The notes under the pieces are model-generated. The model was not told the origin of the DNA, did no database searches, and saw nothing but the letters and a program-made list of their open reading frames with translations. DNA of 64,000 bases. It comes from Pyrenophora tritici-repentis. Taxonomy: Eukaryota; Ascomycota; Dothideomycetes; Pleosporales; Pleosporaceae. Location of the stretch: the NCBI RefSeq assembly GCF_003171515.1, contig NC_089397.1, forward strand, positions 2,336,031-2,400,030, in the 5' to 3' direction. Shown here piece after piece: positions 1 through 11,130 of the stretch (positions are counted from its first letter, which is position 1; the number at the start of each line of letters is the position of its first letter). The translations under genes were made by a program, and so were the position numbers.

Positions 1-410
1 CTCTTTAGCACTAGCGCCTACTCCAGATCTACTCTAGAATAGGAGCACGCAAAACATCCTCCAAACTGTTGTCAGATATTCACTCTCATCTGGAATACTG
101 ATGAAATAGGTAATAATGGTGATGATATTGATTATTGATTGTGTCTTTGTTCTGTCTACGGTTGTGGGCACACCTAGGGGGTGCCAAGCCTTCCTGTGAT
201 CCGATTGGCTCTCACAGATGCCGGGTCACGCTAGTCTAACCCAGCGTCTGTACGCTCTCATCTTCAACAGTGCTATTATCTGACAACTGTACTACCCCAA
301 AGAAACTACTCATAGAAACACCTATATAGAACGGCCTAGGCCAAAGTCTTGCATAGTCTCTGACTGAAAAGGACTCTAAATGGAATAATAATAATAATAA
401 TAATAATAAT
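1..410 (+). mobile_element. 3' end of a LINE (LINE-A-like tail with AAT repeat)
   Basis: The stretch from CTCTTTAGCA through the GAACGGCCTAGGCCAAAGTC segment to the (AAT)n tail at about 383-410 matches the 3' UTR and tail seen at 46030-46230 and the retroposon tails at 21400-21590 and 42700-42888. Only the 3' end is in the window; the body lies to the left. It ends inside the C-terminal coding region of a Tc1 transposase, so it was inserted there. A solo LTR sits inside it at 70-285. Confidence 0.8.
70..285. mobile_element. solo LTR (216 bp) inside LINE tail
   Basis: The segment starts TGTCAGAT and ends ATCTGACA, so it has TG...CA ends with an 8-bp inverted terminal repeat. It is flanked by the 5-bp direct repeat ACTGT at 65-69 and 286-290. 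Removing it restores the LINE tail seen in the other copies. The 5-bp duplication and TG/CA ends point to an LTR retrotransposon left as a solo LTR. The family is unknown, since no internal region with this LTR is in the window. Confidence 0.75.
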
Positions 411-1389
411 ACTATGGAAGCAAGATATTCTGGTGTAATAGAGTCCCAGGCTTCTTTTACTATAAGGCGAAGCTGGGGATAAGTCCTCTCACGCCCATGC
501 TCCAGGTCTGGGTAGTGTATCTCAATGTAGTCCTTCATCTTGTTCCACACTCCCTCAATAGGGTTGAGATCTGGAGAGAAAGGTGGCCAAGATAGCGTCC
601 TCACCTCTCTTAATAGAAGCTCACAGGCAGTCTCTTTTGAGGCATGAGATGAGGCGTTATCCTGCATGAATACTAGCCCTGGGTACGTCCTTATCCACCC
701 ATGGACCAGAGCAACAATCCTTTCACAATATCTTTCTGTGTTGATTGACCCCCATTCCTTCTCCCAAAAGAGACAAGGCCCCTTTCTACTCCCATTAAAG
801 CAGCCCAGAACATCCAACCTCTCTTTCTAGGCAGCCTCTCTACTATACAGGTCTCATCCAGACTCTCACTAGCTAGCCGAGTAACACGTCTCTTCCTGTG
901 CCGCCCTCCACACACCCAGCTTTCATCGCTCCAGAGTATTGTATTCCATTGCTCGACTGTCCAGTAGATATGGGCCTCTGCAAAAGCCACTCTCTTGGCC
1001 CGGTTTGCTAGTGAAAGTGGTGGTTTCTGGAGAGCAACTCTCCTCCTGTACCCAGCTGAGCGTAGGGCATGGCGAATAACGTACTCTCCAACATGCCACT
1101 GCTCAAAATAGCGGGCAAGCTCAAAGAATGTCATTTGTCTTGTTTTTTTGGACGTCCTTATAAAGCTAATAAGCTCCTGTACTTGCTCTGGGGAGAGTAC
1201 TGGGGGTCTACCTGACCTCTTTTTTGGGGTAAGAGGGACAGTGAGAACGTAGCCCACCTGCCTCCGGGTAAAGCCCAGGTGCTCAGCGATCCATGTCTGT
1301 GTATGGCCGGCCTGGTGGAGTGTGTGTACCATGAGCCTCTGGTCTCTGGTCAGGTGCTTTCTGTGCTTTGGGGTACTTGGCTCATCCAT
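411..1389 (-). pseudogene. Tc1/mariner-type DDE transposase, frameshifted and C-terminally truncated
   Basis: The start is taken at 1389 (MDEPSTPKHRK), just before a helix-turn-helix segment (HTQTWIAEHLGFTRRQVGYV). The catalytic acidic residues are visible: Asp in WSDESW, Asp in FMQDNASSH, and the third in FSPDLNPIEGVWN, i.e. a DD34E-type core. The frame changes near 804-806: residues up to the Trp-Met-Phe-Trp segment read in one frame and the GCFNGS continuation in another, consistent with one missing G in a GGG run. The last residues before truncation are ITPEYLASIV; the family normally continues for a short C-terminal tail, which the LINE insertion removed. It cannot make a working transposase as assembled. 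Confidence 0.85.
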
Positions 1390-1513
1390 ATTGCCTGTGA
1401 GTAGAGAGAAAAGCCCCCCAAAACAGAGCGGTGAGGCAAAAAGTGGCTTGCAGATCACTAAGAAAGAAGAGGTTTGGTGTCATCCGAACTGGCGCCGAAC
1501 TAGTGCTCCACTG
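411..1513 (-). mobile_element. Tc1/mariner element, truncated by LINE insertion
   Basis: The right end is readable. The terminal inverted repeat runs inward from 1513 (reverse strand CAGTGGAGCACTAGTTCGG) and is bordered by the TA dinucleotide at 1514-1515, as expected for Tc1/mariner. The left end is missing because the LINE tail ends at 410, inside the transposase C-terminus. The rest should lie beyond the LINE, left of the window. Confidence 0.75.
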
Positions 1514-1545
1514 TACAAAACTTATGCCTGATACCACAGTAGGTA

Positions 1546-3329
1546 AGCTAGCTGACCGGGATGTTGATCACCCGGGGATGTTGATCACTCACAAATCCCA
1601 GCACTCCCACACAAAACACGTGTTTATTCTCTCAACGTAGTTACAATTGCCACTCTGTACACATAGACTGAAGCGTTTGAGCTGCTGTTTCAGCTGCTGT
1701 TCTTTCTGCAGCCTTTTCCTCAGCATTAACATCGCGCTGTGCCTGAAGAAGCTGTGAGGCCTGTACGGCAACCATGATTGTATCTACATCTGCAAAGCGT
1801 TGATTTGGGTCAACACGAACCTTCTTTCGTGGCTGTTGAGGCTTAAGAGCCTCAAGTTGACTATAGAGTCTTCTGTTCTCTGTTTCTAACTGTGCTGCGC
1901 GTATATTTGCTGTAGCAAGTGCCTTGCCAACTTTCTCGATAAATTAATAAGTCTTTCGCCCAAGACTTTCGTCCTTGTGAAGCTGCCGCTGCGCTACAAA
2001 AACCTCACGAGGTCCGTGAGGGGTAGAGAGATAACTCTGAGTAGATTGAGGTTGATCCTGACGCGGTAGAGTAATAGGCTGTTAAGTTACTTGAGATGAA
2101 TTGACTACCCGGTCAATATTGAATGGGCAGATACCTGCAGTAGCCCATCCTTCCCGGATAACTCTCTTAGTAATTGCGCGCTCTCTTGCGTGATAATAAG
2201 CTGTAATAAAGCGCTCTTTCTTCACTGGTGCGGCGTCGTCAAGGTACGAGAGAGCCTGAATTTGCTGGCGGTAAAATCTCTTTACAACCGAGAAAACCGA
2301 GAGATCCAGAGGCTGTAAGATATGAGAAGCGTGCGCAGGTAGAAACAGAAGATAGACTTTATTCTTTTTACAAGTCCATAGAAAATCCAGACTTATATGG
2401 CTACCGTGGCCATCGAGAATTAGCATCCTCCAACGATCTTCTAGTAGAGCTGTCTCGGGTAGAAACACCCGCTCCAACCACTCAACTCCTATCGCATTCG
2501 ATGTCCAGCCATTCTCCGACGCTGTGTAAAGCCACTCAGGAATTATTGCTGGAAACCAAGTGCTTTGTAGGCTCTTCCCTTTGAAAATGACCGAACAGCG
2601 AAGTTTCTTGCCCGTAGCCGACACGCACTCGATTACCGACGCCCACTCGCGGTTCTCTGGAGACTGATGGTAAGCCTTCTTCTTCTGACTAGATGCGAGT
2701 ACTCTAGTGTTGGCACATACACCTAAGGCCTTCCCAGTCTCATCCATATTCCATATATCCTCAGCTCTTATACCCAGCCTCGTACGAGTCCTCTCAAAGA
2801 GCTCAAGGAACGCGCTTATCTGTACTGGTGTCGCTCCCTCAGCTCGAGCAGCTTCAATCTTTCGGCCTACAACAGATGCGACGCGTGGGTTGCGCTTGAG
2901 GAAGGCAGCCATCCAATGCTTGCCTACGGGTCTGTGGTCCCCATTCATCCGGAGGATTCGGTTCGCCATTTCTCGTGCGCGTGCGTGGGAGGGAGGAAAA
3001 GCTCGTGCATCTTCTTCGAGTATCCATTGTACGAGGAAGTCCTCCTGCTCTGGAGTCAATCGCTGCTGGTATACGTGGCTGGCTTGGTTGCTTTGTCTGC
3101 CGCGTATGCGCGTTGAGATTGTGGATTGCGGGATGTTGTACGCCTTTGCAGCCGCCCTCTGACTTAGGAAAACACCAGCATCGATATCGCTGATAGCTGC
3201 TTGTATAGCTGCTTCACGGTCGCCCATTTTGATTGAGTATGTAGAGAGACAACACGTGTTTTGTGTGGGAGTGCTGGGATTTGTGAGTGATCAACATCCC
3301 CGGGTGATCAACATCCCGGTCAGCTAGCT
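1546..3329 (-). mobile_element. Fot1/pogo-like DNA transposon, complete ends
   Basis: Perfect 79-bp terminal inverted repeats occupy 1546-1624 and 3251-3329, flanked by TA at 1544-1545 and 3330-3331, the Fot1/pogo target preference. Each repeat contains the motif GGGATGTTGATCAC or its near copy twice, which may be transposase binding sites. Total length is 1784 bp. A single transposase reading frame on the minus strand fills the interior. Confidence 0.92.
1641..3227 (-). pseudogene. Fot1/pogo-like DDE_1 transposase with two in-frame stops
   Basis: The frame from ATG at 3227 encodes an N-terminal psq-type helix-turn-helix (LSQRAAAKAYNIPQSTIS), a CENP-B/Tc5-type DNA-binding segment (about residues 50-120) and a DDE_1 core with Asp in WNMDETG, Asp in LILDGHGSH and Asp in ILQPLDLSVF. 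The open part is 381 codons and stops at TAA 2082-2084. The same frame continues without shift through a Gln/Lys-rich, coiled-coil-like tail to 1641, broken only by a second TAA at 1944-1946. Both stops fit CAA to TAA changes, i.e. CpA to TpA, the RIP signature. The core could still be made, but the tail is lost. Confidence 0.85.
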
Positions 3330-4605
3330 TATGCAAAACCCCTGTATGTCTATCAACGAGCCTCTCAGACCCACAGCCTCGGACAATCGGCGTTTCTAGT
3401 CGCTGCGGGGCATTGGATGGACATGTCAGCTACAGGTTCCCGTATGTATATCGTTGAGGTTCCGCCTTTCTCCACGTCTGCATATCCAAAAGTGCTCTTG
3501 TCGACCAAATGAGTGGTTTTCGTCCTAAGTTGACTCGACGGAGAGGCGCATGTAAAGAGTGCCGTCAAAAGAAGGTTCGATGTAAGTTTGTTCACTATTG
3601 ACCCAGGTATGCGCTAAGGGACACAGGCGATGGAGCGAATCCGTGTAACCACTGCCAAGTACACAATAACCTTTGTTCTATTCCGAGACTCGCCACTAAC
3701 ACCATAGCAGCGGAGCGAATCTTTATGTGAATACAATCTGCATCGCTCAGGACGTCGTCTACAAGAGGAGAACATACGGGGCCCTGGCAAGCACGTCTCT
3801 ACAACGACACAGCCGTATGCGACAAGTGGCAACACGATGCCTGATTCGTCAAACCCAGATCATTCTTCTGAGGTTGTTGTTGGTCAGGACACTCAGAGCT
3901 CAGCAAATCCTTTAAACACGCCATTTAGCGAGGTGTATTTCTCGCAGCTGGTGTCCGACAGCGCGCACTCGTATCTGGATTTGGATTTCCCAGATGAAAT
4001 GACGCCAGGTACCAACCAAGTCCGAATCATAGGTACATATCAAGGCCCCTTCTTTCCACTTTTCATTTCTGTGGAGGCGTATCTATAACTCTTTTAGTTG
4101 AGGTAGTTGTTCTTACTCCAACAGAACGAATAGTTGACCAGAGAATAGAGCCATGTCAGCAAATAACTAGTTCCCAGAACGAGATACCGCACTATGTCTC
4201 TAGAAACGACACACTCATGCTAGACTGGCTCAAATTAGGCTGCGACCAAATCCCACATCAGCATAGCACTGCTCAGCTCTGTGACTTGCCAGGAACTGAA
4301 GCAGACAGTGGCGGCGCTGGGTGTACTCTTACATTCTTCTCGGAACGAATAGTAGCCGATAAAGCAGAGGTAAACGATCTGTTCCTCTTCCTTGACCGTT
4401 CAGCTCTAATCTTTAACGCTACAAAGGCAAAGCCGTTCTCAACCCAAAAAACGTACAGAATTACTGCTCTTTTCCAAAATGCAGATAGAGGGAGCCGTAG
4501 ACAGCAGGCAGTGTTGGACAAAGTCAAGGTGCTGCTTTCTTCAGAACACCAGACTTGTCTCTCTAGTCTCTTACGCAAGATTAACCCTTGCGGGGAGAAT
4601 CCGGG

Positions 4606-7333
4606 CAGTGATCGGAATGGTCTGGTCTGGTCTGGTCTGAGGGTACAGACCAGACCAGACCAGGTGCTTACATAAGGACCGGTCCGACCAGACCGGTCCG
4701 ACCAACAAGACCGCCAAGAATGAGGCTGAAGCAAAGAAGGAAGCCGAGGAAATGTGTTTTACTACTGACTGTCAATCTAGTCGTCTTCGTTCTCACTATC
4801 CTCGATATCGCTGTTCCCCTCAGCTTGGGGCTTTCCATACCAGGCCCGGAGACACTCGCACGCTTCTATAATATCTGCCTTCAGCCTACCACGGCGATCG
4901 ACGATAGTAAGCTTCGCGCTACTAAAAAGACGTTCGCATTCATCCGACATAGGCGAGATCGCAAACATGTCTAGAGCGAAGCGAGCGAGATCTCGTTGGG
5001 AGTCGTAGCGAGATAGCCAGTACGCAATAGCCTCATTGCAACCTGCCTCTTCGTTATGAAGCCGGTCAGTAGAGATGTATTGTTCATACAAATCAGTTGT
5101 AGAAACTGGAGCGTCTATTCGAATGCGCTTATGTTCCCGCTGGCGATCAAATGCTGGGTCAGGATCTCTCTCCTTCCTGGCTGGTGGTGGCAGCATCTCG
5201 ACAGGGTACCTTCCCTTATACTCTGTCTCCCAGAGATGCTTCACCGCTAATTGTGCGTTTTCAAACCACCTCTTCTTCTCTTCGTCGCCATGAAGAACCC
5301 ACTCTTGCCTGAACCATCCCCACTTGCGATATGGATCAAGGATTTGAGCCGCATAATATGCCGGTGGAAGGTCAGTATCTTCAGGGAATCGATTTTGCCA
5401 ATTCAGCTGCTGATTGTTATAGTACTCAACGCACTTTAACCAAGCAGCATCAGCGCAGCCTTGAAGGTACTTCCATGTAAAGTTGTTATCGTCCTCAGTG
5501 TGGATGTCGTGGTAGTGATCCTTCGTCTCGCTTATCTCCCGGAGAAGGCAGTCCAAAGTTGAAAACCAGTCCGCAAGTGACGTCTTCTTACCTTCAGAAA
5601 GCAAAGTTGCAGCATAGAAGTCTTTGAGAGCGAGTTCAATCTTTTCAAGCTCAAACCAGTGCTGTCCATCAAGCTTAAAGTTCGCGATCCCTACGGAGCC
5701 CTTTCCAGGTACATGACGAGCCGAGAAGAGCTCTAAACGTTCTCGAACATTTAATGCACGTGTAATCGAATAAAACCATGAGTTCCAGCGGGTCGAGTTG
5801 TTCTGGATAAGCTCAAGCCCGTCGAATTGCGAAAGATCTCCGCCGATAATAATTGTAGCAAACTCCTCACGCCGTTGTGGAGTAAGCCTGATGTATCGCA
5901 CCAGGTTGTGAAGACGACCCAAACATCCGAACTTCTTCCAGAGCTCTTCCACCTTCGTATAGTCGCCACGTTGATGATGCTTCTCCAGCTTCGCAAGATA
6001 CTTCTCACAGTTTCGCCCCATAAGGAACGCCTGGCAACAGAGGTTGATGACATGGCCCAAGCAACGCAGCCGGCGATGACGACGTTGTTTTGACTTCATC
6101 CATGGGCAGAGATCCTTGAGTATAAACTCAACAGCGGTATCATTTGCCGAGGCATTATCCAGCATAAAGTATCCAATCTGATCTCCGCTAATGTCGTATT
6201 CTTCCAGCAATTCAAGGACCACCGATCCAAGATTCTCTCCAGTATGTTCGCCGTATATACGTCGCATACCTAAAGCGGTAACACGTCGCATGCCGGTAGT
6301 ATCAATCCACATAGCGACGACGCCTAGGATAGCGTAAGGGTTTGGTGAAGTCCAGAGATCAAAGGAGATAGAGATCCTACTCCGTGAATGGTGTAGGTCT
6401 CCCTAAGCTGTTGCTTCTTCGATATGAATGCATTCATTACCCAGCTTCGGATAGTCTTCGCAGCCTTCGGGAGGTGGTTGAGTAGTGCCGGATTTAAAAA
6501 GAGGAGTAGTTCACGAAAGTACTGGTTCTCTAATTGAAAGAAGGCGATATGGCAGTACACAATCCAACGAATTAGAAGCTCTTTAAACTTCTCTACTGAC
6601 TCCTTCTAGAAAAAGGTGCTGGAAGCAGCCCCATCCTTTTGCTGGTCGATTATAGACTTCCGTACAGAACCCTTTCGCTTGATGCCACTCTGGGGATCAA
6701 TCTGGTGCTTGTTCCAGGTGATTCCGGATCCTAGAAGTGCCATTGATGACAAACAACTCTTGCTTGCTCTTCCCAACCCTGCACTCATGGCAGTAATACA
6801 CCTCTTTCTTATCGCTATCTCGAATGTATTGGAGTCCGTACTTCCAGATGTGTGATGTACCTTGACGGAAATCCTTCCTTGCAATTATTGCACGTTTCAC
6901 GTACGTGATACCGCCCTGCACGAACTCATCTGGAGATTCGTGATATTGAATAGGAGTGGGTGATAGTATAGGGGTGGGTGATGACGTGGGGATAGGAGAT
7001 GGAGTAAGAGACGTTAAATCTAGTCTTATAATATTCGATGGGGACGGTGAGGTTGGTGTTGAAGGCTCCATAACAATAGTATATAAGTAGGTTGTTAAGG
7101 ACTTGATTGTTCTATGTAAGTAGAAGACTTACCTTGATCTTAATGACTCATATTGTGCTAAATTTTCTGGCTAGATTAGTCTAAGATCTAGTCACGTGGA
7201 CCTATTTATAGCCGGACCGGTCCGATCATCTAGACCGGTCCGACCACGGTCTCAAAAAATCGCCAGACCAGACCAAGTCTTGGCGGTCTAGACCAGACCA
7301 AGACCAAGTCAGACCAGACCATTCCGATCACTG
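4606..7333 (-). mobile_element. hAT transposon, family hAT-A copy 1 (2728 bp)
   Basis: The ends are CAGTGATCGGAATGGTCTGG and its reverse complement, flanked by the 8-bp target duplication AATCCGGG at 4598-4605 and 7334-7341, which is diagnostic for hAT. Subterminal inverted repeats rich in GGTCTGG and GACCGGTCCGACC occur at both ends and could bind transposase. It is nearly identical to copy 2 at 51298-54028. It lies in antisense orientation inside an exon of the zinc-cluster gene. Confidence 0.93.
4777..7071 (-). pseudogene. hAT-A transposase, inactive copy
   Basis: Compared with the intact copy 2 transposase, this copy has three lesions: a 2-nt deletion near 6708-6711, a Trp-to-stop change (TAG at 6606-6608) and a 1-nt deletion near 6400. 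Between them it keeps the BED-type zinc finger (YYCHECRVGKSKQ ... RNHLEQ), the catalytic core, and the C-terminal hAT dimerisation region with DECERLFSSAKLTIVDRRGR. The longest remaining open part is 4777-6312 (511 codons). Because both copies are otherwise almost the same, the lesions are recent. Confidence 0.9.
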
Positions 7334-8419
7334 AATCCGGGTCTGGACCTAAACGATCTTCCTGTGAAGAAGCTCCTTCAGAGTATGTCTAGGATGCCGC
7401 CAACTAGAAATCTGCTAATGCTTTACCAGAAGCATTTAAAGACCCAGGAGGGTAAGTCAACCAAGCAACGGGTGCACTGTGTGAGCTGATGTGTGAGAAA
7501 GGCTGAGTCTGTTCATTAAAGAGCAAGATGTCATGCGTATACAAGAGTGTTGTTTCGATCTAAAAGATCGGCCTATAGATGTTAGTGATATGTCATTGCT
7601 AATTGTATCACTGGCTTGGGGAGCCTGTTAGATCCGGAAGTAAGCTCGGTTTCCAGAGTAGCGCTACTGGATGCTGTGCTTGAAACTTCATCGTTGCTAC
7701 TTCGCCAGGAAAGTAGTGTCCGTCAGTTCTTGGTATGTTCTTCCGCTCGATGACAACGAAGGTTTTGCTAATTTAAGCCAGGCGCTTGTTGCTGTAGTTC
7801 GTAAAAGTCTGATCATCTACAACGAAGCAGTCGGCTAACCTCTCCAGCTCTGTCTTACCGAAAAAAACGGGGTCAGACAACCTACCTGCACTCATACTTG
7901 CAGTATTTCGACTGCGGCCTCCTTGAGTCTCCATTTAGAATCCGTCCTACACAAGTTCTGTGTTAGCGACGAACAAGCCGTTCAGACCAAACGAGCTATC
8001 TGGCTACTCTACTGTATTGATAAGTCTTATGCATTGAGGTGGCAAACCTTCTCTGTAAGCTCTCACTCTACCTGGTTATCTTAGGCCTATCGGATTAAGG
8101 CTAATACAAGGTAAACAGCTGGTTGGTGACGGTTCTCTTCCGACTACGAACCCACCCGACAACGTGCTTCAAAGTGATTTTTGCAACTACAACCTCAGAA
8201 TGGTTGCGGATTCGGTGTCAGTACTCCCAAATTTGTTCGAAAATTCTGCAGCTCCGAGTAGGCGTAGAGAAGAGCCATCTGAAGATCGTCCTAACAAGGC
8301 TGTGGCGTTGTCAATGGCGCTGGAAGAATGGTATAGAGCAACTGGGATTAATCAAATGACGCACTCACTGGACCACAGTGATATCATACGCACCAAGCTC
8401 CAGATATCTTACTATTACT

Positions 8420-8494
8420 CACAGTCCGCAACAATCAATTAAGTGGTCCTAGAAGGTTCAGATTGGATTGATTGATTACCGCTTTAAGCCTAGT
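8420..8494. mobile_element. MITE-1, left half only
   Basis: The segment begins CACAGTCCGCAACAATC and follows the MITE-1 consensus to GCTTTAAGCCTAGTA, then switches directly to hAT-B terminal sequence. The full copies continue for another 87 bp. It ends the reading frame of the zinc-cluster gene. The missing half means no target duplication can be seen. Confidence 0.8.
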
Positions 8495-8761
8495 AAAAAA
8501 GAGTGTATTTTAGGTTATAACTAGGTTTCGAACTTACGCACTACACCTAAAAATCATCGTGAGATTGCCCCTCCACCAAGTCCTTCAGCCCCAAGTTTCC
8601 AACCGCCCCATCTAACCAAGCTAAGCAAGCTGACTGAGCGAGCGCCTATCCCTAAGCTCGCTCGGCTTGCAAGCGCGCATTGCGCGCTCAGCTCATTCGG
8701 CTTGGTCAAAACGTCCAAGCCGAGCGAGCTGAGCGAGCCGGCTCGCTCGTTGACAAGTATG
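8495..8761 (-). mobile_element. hAT-B terminal fragment
   Basis: The stretch from AAAAAAGAGTGTATTTTAGG to TTGACAAGTATG is repeated at 16133-16401 and 17186-17454, where it forms the transposase-5'-side end of hAT-B. It carries the subterminal GCTCGCTCGG-type repeats. Only this end is present here, joined on the left to a broken MITE-1 and on the right to a LINE fragment. Confidence 0.75.
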
Positions 8762-9913
8762 GTCGCAGACAAGACTCGCAGACACACCAGCTCCTGGCGG
8801 AAAGTTTACAACGACATAACGAACATGCGAACCCAAGACTTCCACAGGCAAGAGCAGATTCCGTGCTTCCTTACGCCGCCCTGGAGACAGGGCCCAACCA
8901 CTTACATTGATGCGACCGCTCAGGAAGCGCGGGCGCGACACGACAAAGAATACGTAAAGGAAGACAGCCTTAGCATCTACACAGATGGCAGCGGCATCGA
9001 AGGCGAGATAGGCTCTGCGGCGCTGTGTCCGCTCACACAACAGGCGCGATCCGTACACATGGGTTCAGACACAGAGTCGACGGTATATGCAGCAGAACTA
9101 CAAGGCATCAGCTTAGCACTGCAGATCGCTCAAGAGTATGCGAGCCGAAACGGTGCGCGACGAGACGTCGCCATATACACAGACAACCAGGCCGCCGTCT
9201 GGTCCATCGCTAAGGCGGAGGGACGATCAGGCGCCTACATCCTCGCGGACATCGCGCGACAGGTCCGGGAGCTCCAGGACAACGGACGGACAGTGACCGT
9301 CTGATGGATACCGGCCCACGTCGGCATACCCGGGAACGAGGCCGTCGACAAAGCGGCCAAGGAAGCCACCGGATGGAGAGAAGACGGCCGCAGAAGCTTG
9401 CCGGCAGACGCGCCCCCCCAGCTGTTCACTATAAGGTCGACTGTGAAAAGATGGTGCAGCATACAAGCCGAACGGGCATGGATAGCAAAGTGGTGCAAGG
9501 ACACCAAGGGCCGAGCAACCTACAGACACACTCCAACGCCCACCAAGAAAGTACTCCGGCTCCACGAGGGGCTCACTAAGCGGGAGAGCGCGCTGCTGGC
9601 GCAGCTGCGGACAGAGAAGATCGGACTCAACGACTTTCTCTTCGCCCGAAGAGTGCCAGACGTCACTAGCCCGCGCTGCGACTGCGGAGCGAGACGACAG
9701 ACCGTCGCACATATCCTTCTCCACTGCAGCAAGCGCAGGCATCTCCGGGACCGTATCTTCGCCAACCTGTCCGGACGAGACAATATCCGGACCATCCTAG
9801 GCACGCCACAGCTAGCCACCAAAGTCATCGGGTATGTAGAGCAGACGCAGATCCTTGGGCAAAATGGGGATCGTAGACGCGCAGACGACAGCCGAGCGCT
9901 GGGGGGAGACTGA
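8762..9913 (+). pseudogene. LINE ORF2 C-terminal fragment (RNase H domain), second LINE family
   Basis: The frame encodes an RNase H domain with the acidic residues in IYTDGSGIEGE, YAAELQGISLALQ, IYTDNQAAVWSI and the AHVGIPGNEAVDKAAKEA segment. A Cys/His cluster (CDCGARRQTVAHILLHC) near the C-terminus is typical of fungal Tad/I-type LINEs. The frame is broken only by a TGA at 9302-9304 where a conserved basic residue would be expected, fitting CGA to TGA. It is GC-rich and distinct from the AT-richer LINE-A copies at 30786-46230. The reverse transcriptase is absent, so this is a 5'-truncated remnant. Confidence 0.85.
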
Positions 9914-10188
9914 AGGTATTGCAGACGCAGAACACGAGGCAACCGTGCCTCTACGAGCCTAGAAGTACAGTGTTCAGTTAGTAGAGTCACTATCTAGATG
10001 AGGTGGCAGCCAAACGTAGGTAGTGATGAGAGGGAAACGGCAGGCCTCTGGGGACAGATGGTTCTTTGGAATGAAGTGAGATGCCTGTAGAGTTGGCTCA
10101 TCTCGCTGAGGGGTGTTTCTCGCTTACGGGCGATGCACGTTATGAGAGTACGCTCTAACTTACCGCAACACGTTTGATCGATGAAAAG
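9914..10188. other. Unassigned stretch after LINE fragment
   Basis: No convincing coding frame or repeat is visible. The first part may be the 3' UTR of the RNase H LINE fragment. The right edge abuts MITE-2 without a target duplication. Confidence 0.3.
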
Positions 10189-10346
10189 CAGAGATGTCAA
10201 CAAGCAAGTCAAGCTGGCTTGATTCTTATCGATTGCAGATCACAGACAATATAGAGGCTCGTGCACAGTGGCACGTCCCAGAGAATGGTCTGTGATCTGC
10301 AATCGATAAGAATCAAGCCAGCTTGACTTGCTTGTTGACATCTCTG
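10189..10346. mobile_element. MITE-2 copy 1 (158 bp), no target duplication
   Basis: The ends are CAGAGATGTCAACAAGCAAG and its reverse complement, with inverted repeats of about 59 bp and a short GC-rich centre. The same 158-bp element with the centre inverted is at 33380-33537, there with an 8-bp duplication. Here the flanks are ATGAAAAG and GCTGCAGC, which do not match, so this copy sits at a rearrangement or one flank was lost. Confidence 0.85.
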
Positions 10347-11130
10347 GCTGCAGCAGGCCCACCACCATCTCAATCACGACACGGCTGAGCTATCAAGCTC
10401 CCAGCAATATATAGATAGCTATATATATTGATCAAGGCCTATAGAACTTTACTCTAAAGCATATCGCGATTATAGCTATCGCGCGAGGCTCAATAGCTTC
10501 ATGTTGTGCTGTCGATTTTGGGGTTCCGAGCGGGCGTTACGCCGTCACGCACGGTAAGGTAAAGGCGGCGGACCTTGCGCTTCCAGTATGGGCGAAAGCT
10601 GCAAAGGTTAAACCCGGGCTCATGACCTGATGGAAAGTACGGTAAAGAAGTCCATGTAGTGTGAGGTACTTGTCGAATTGTGTGTGCTACGGTACGGAAA
10701 GAGCATATAGAGATGGAAACCGGCTAAGCCCAAACAGGCTAGATAGCCAAGTACACGCTCCAAGGAGCAGGGACGTCGGGGCTATCGAACACTATGTATT
10801 AATCACACGCGTTCGGAAGACTACAATCGCTTGATCTCAAAGTACTTGCCGTCCGTCTCGCGACGGGGTGCGTCTCGTGACTTAGGGATGGACGTTAAAC
10901 TTCAACCGATCTTCCACCGGTCCGAAGGACCAACCGAAGTCGTTCTGCAAATTCCCTCGGTTGGAGCAACATCCGGCGCAACCCCACAAACGTGTCTATG
11001 CTTACTTGATAGTGTCTTTGAATGGCTTACGTGGCTGGCTACTAACTATGCAATTAGTTATATTCTTTGGCTACCTAGCTAGGGCCCGTTAACGAACCAA
11101 CAGTCTGCCGTTCATTTTCAACATTTTCAC
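10347..11130. other. Intergenic stretch, no gene recognised
   Basis: No long frame with protein-like composition and no repeat shared with the rest of the window were found. There is an AT-rich patch at about 10407-10425 built on TATATA, and a weak TATATT-type stretch near 11060 upstream of the possible gene at 11131. An open frame at 10831-11082 has no recognisable features. Confidence 0.3.

Larger units (their letters stand above)
3509..8419 (+). pseudogene. Zn(II)2Cys6 transcription factor gene, interrupted by hAT-A and MITE-1
   Basis: ATG at 3509 opens a fungal binuclear zinc cluster. Exon 1 (3509-3581) gives ACKECRQKKVRC; a 45-nt intron (3582-3626) leads to DGANPCNHCQ; a 49-nt intron with CTAAC branch site (3659-3707) leads to a last Cys in SLCEYNLHRSGRR. 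Cys spacing is 2-6-5-2-7. A third intron is at 4033-4097. The exon from 4098 runs to 4605, is split by hAT-A, and resumes in frame at 7342 once one target copy is removed. Downstream fragments look like the fungal_trans middle domain (RAIWLLYCIDKSYALRW near 8000; then the segment at 8110-8419). A frame jump near 7618-7621 lies in a GGGG run. The 3' end is cut by half of a MITE at 8420. Regulator targets cannot be inferred; it is not functional as found. Confidence 0.8.

Noticed and set aside
66..290. Small inverted-repeat element first read as a MITE
   Set aside because: The boundaries TG...CA with a 5-bp duplication fit a solo LTR better than a DNA MITE.
2707..3162. 151-codon plus-strand frame inside the Fot1-like element
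   Set aside because: Shadow of the transposase, whose DDE residues and helix-turn-helix are on the minus strand.
10831..11082. 83-codon plus-strand frame
   Set aside because: No domain, no repeat link, no support for start or conservation; left as unassigned.
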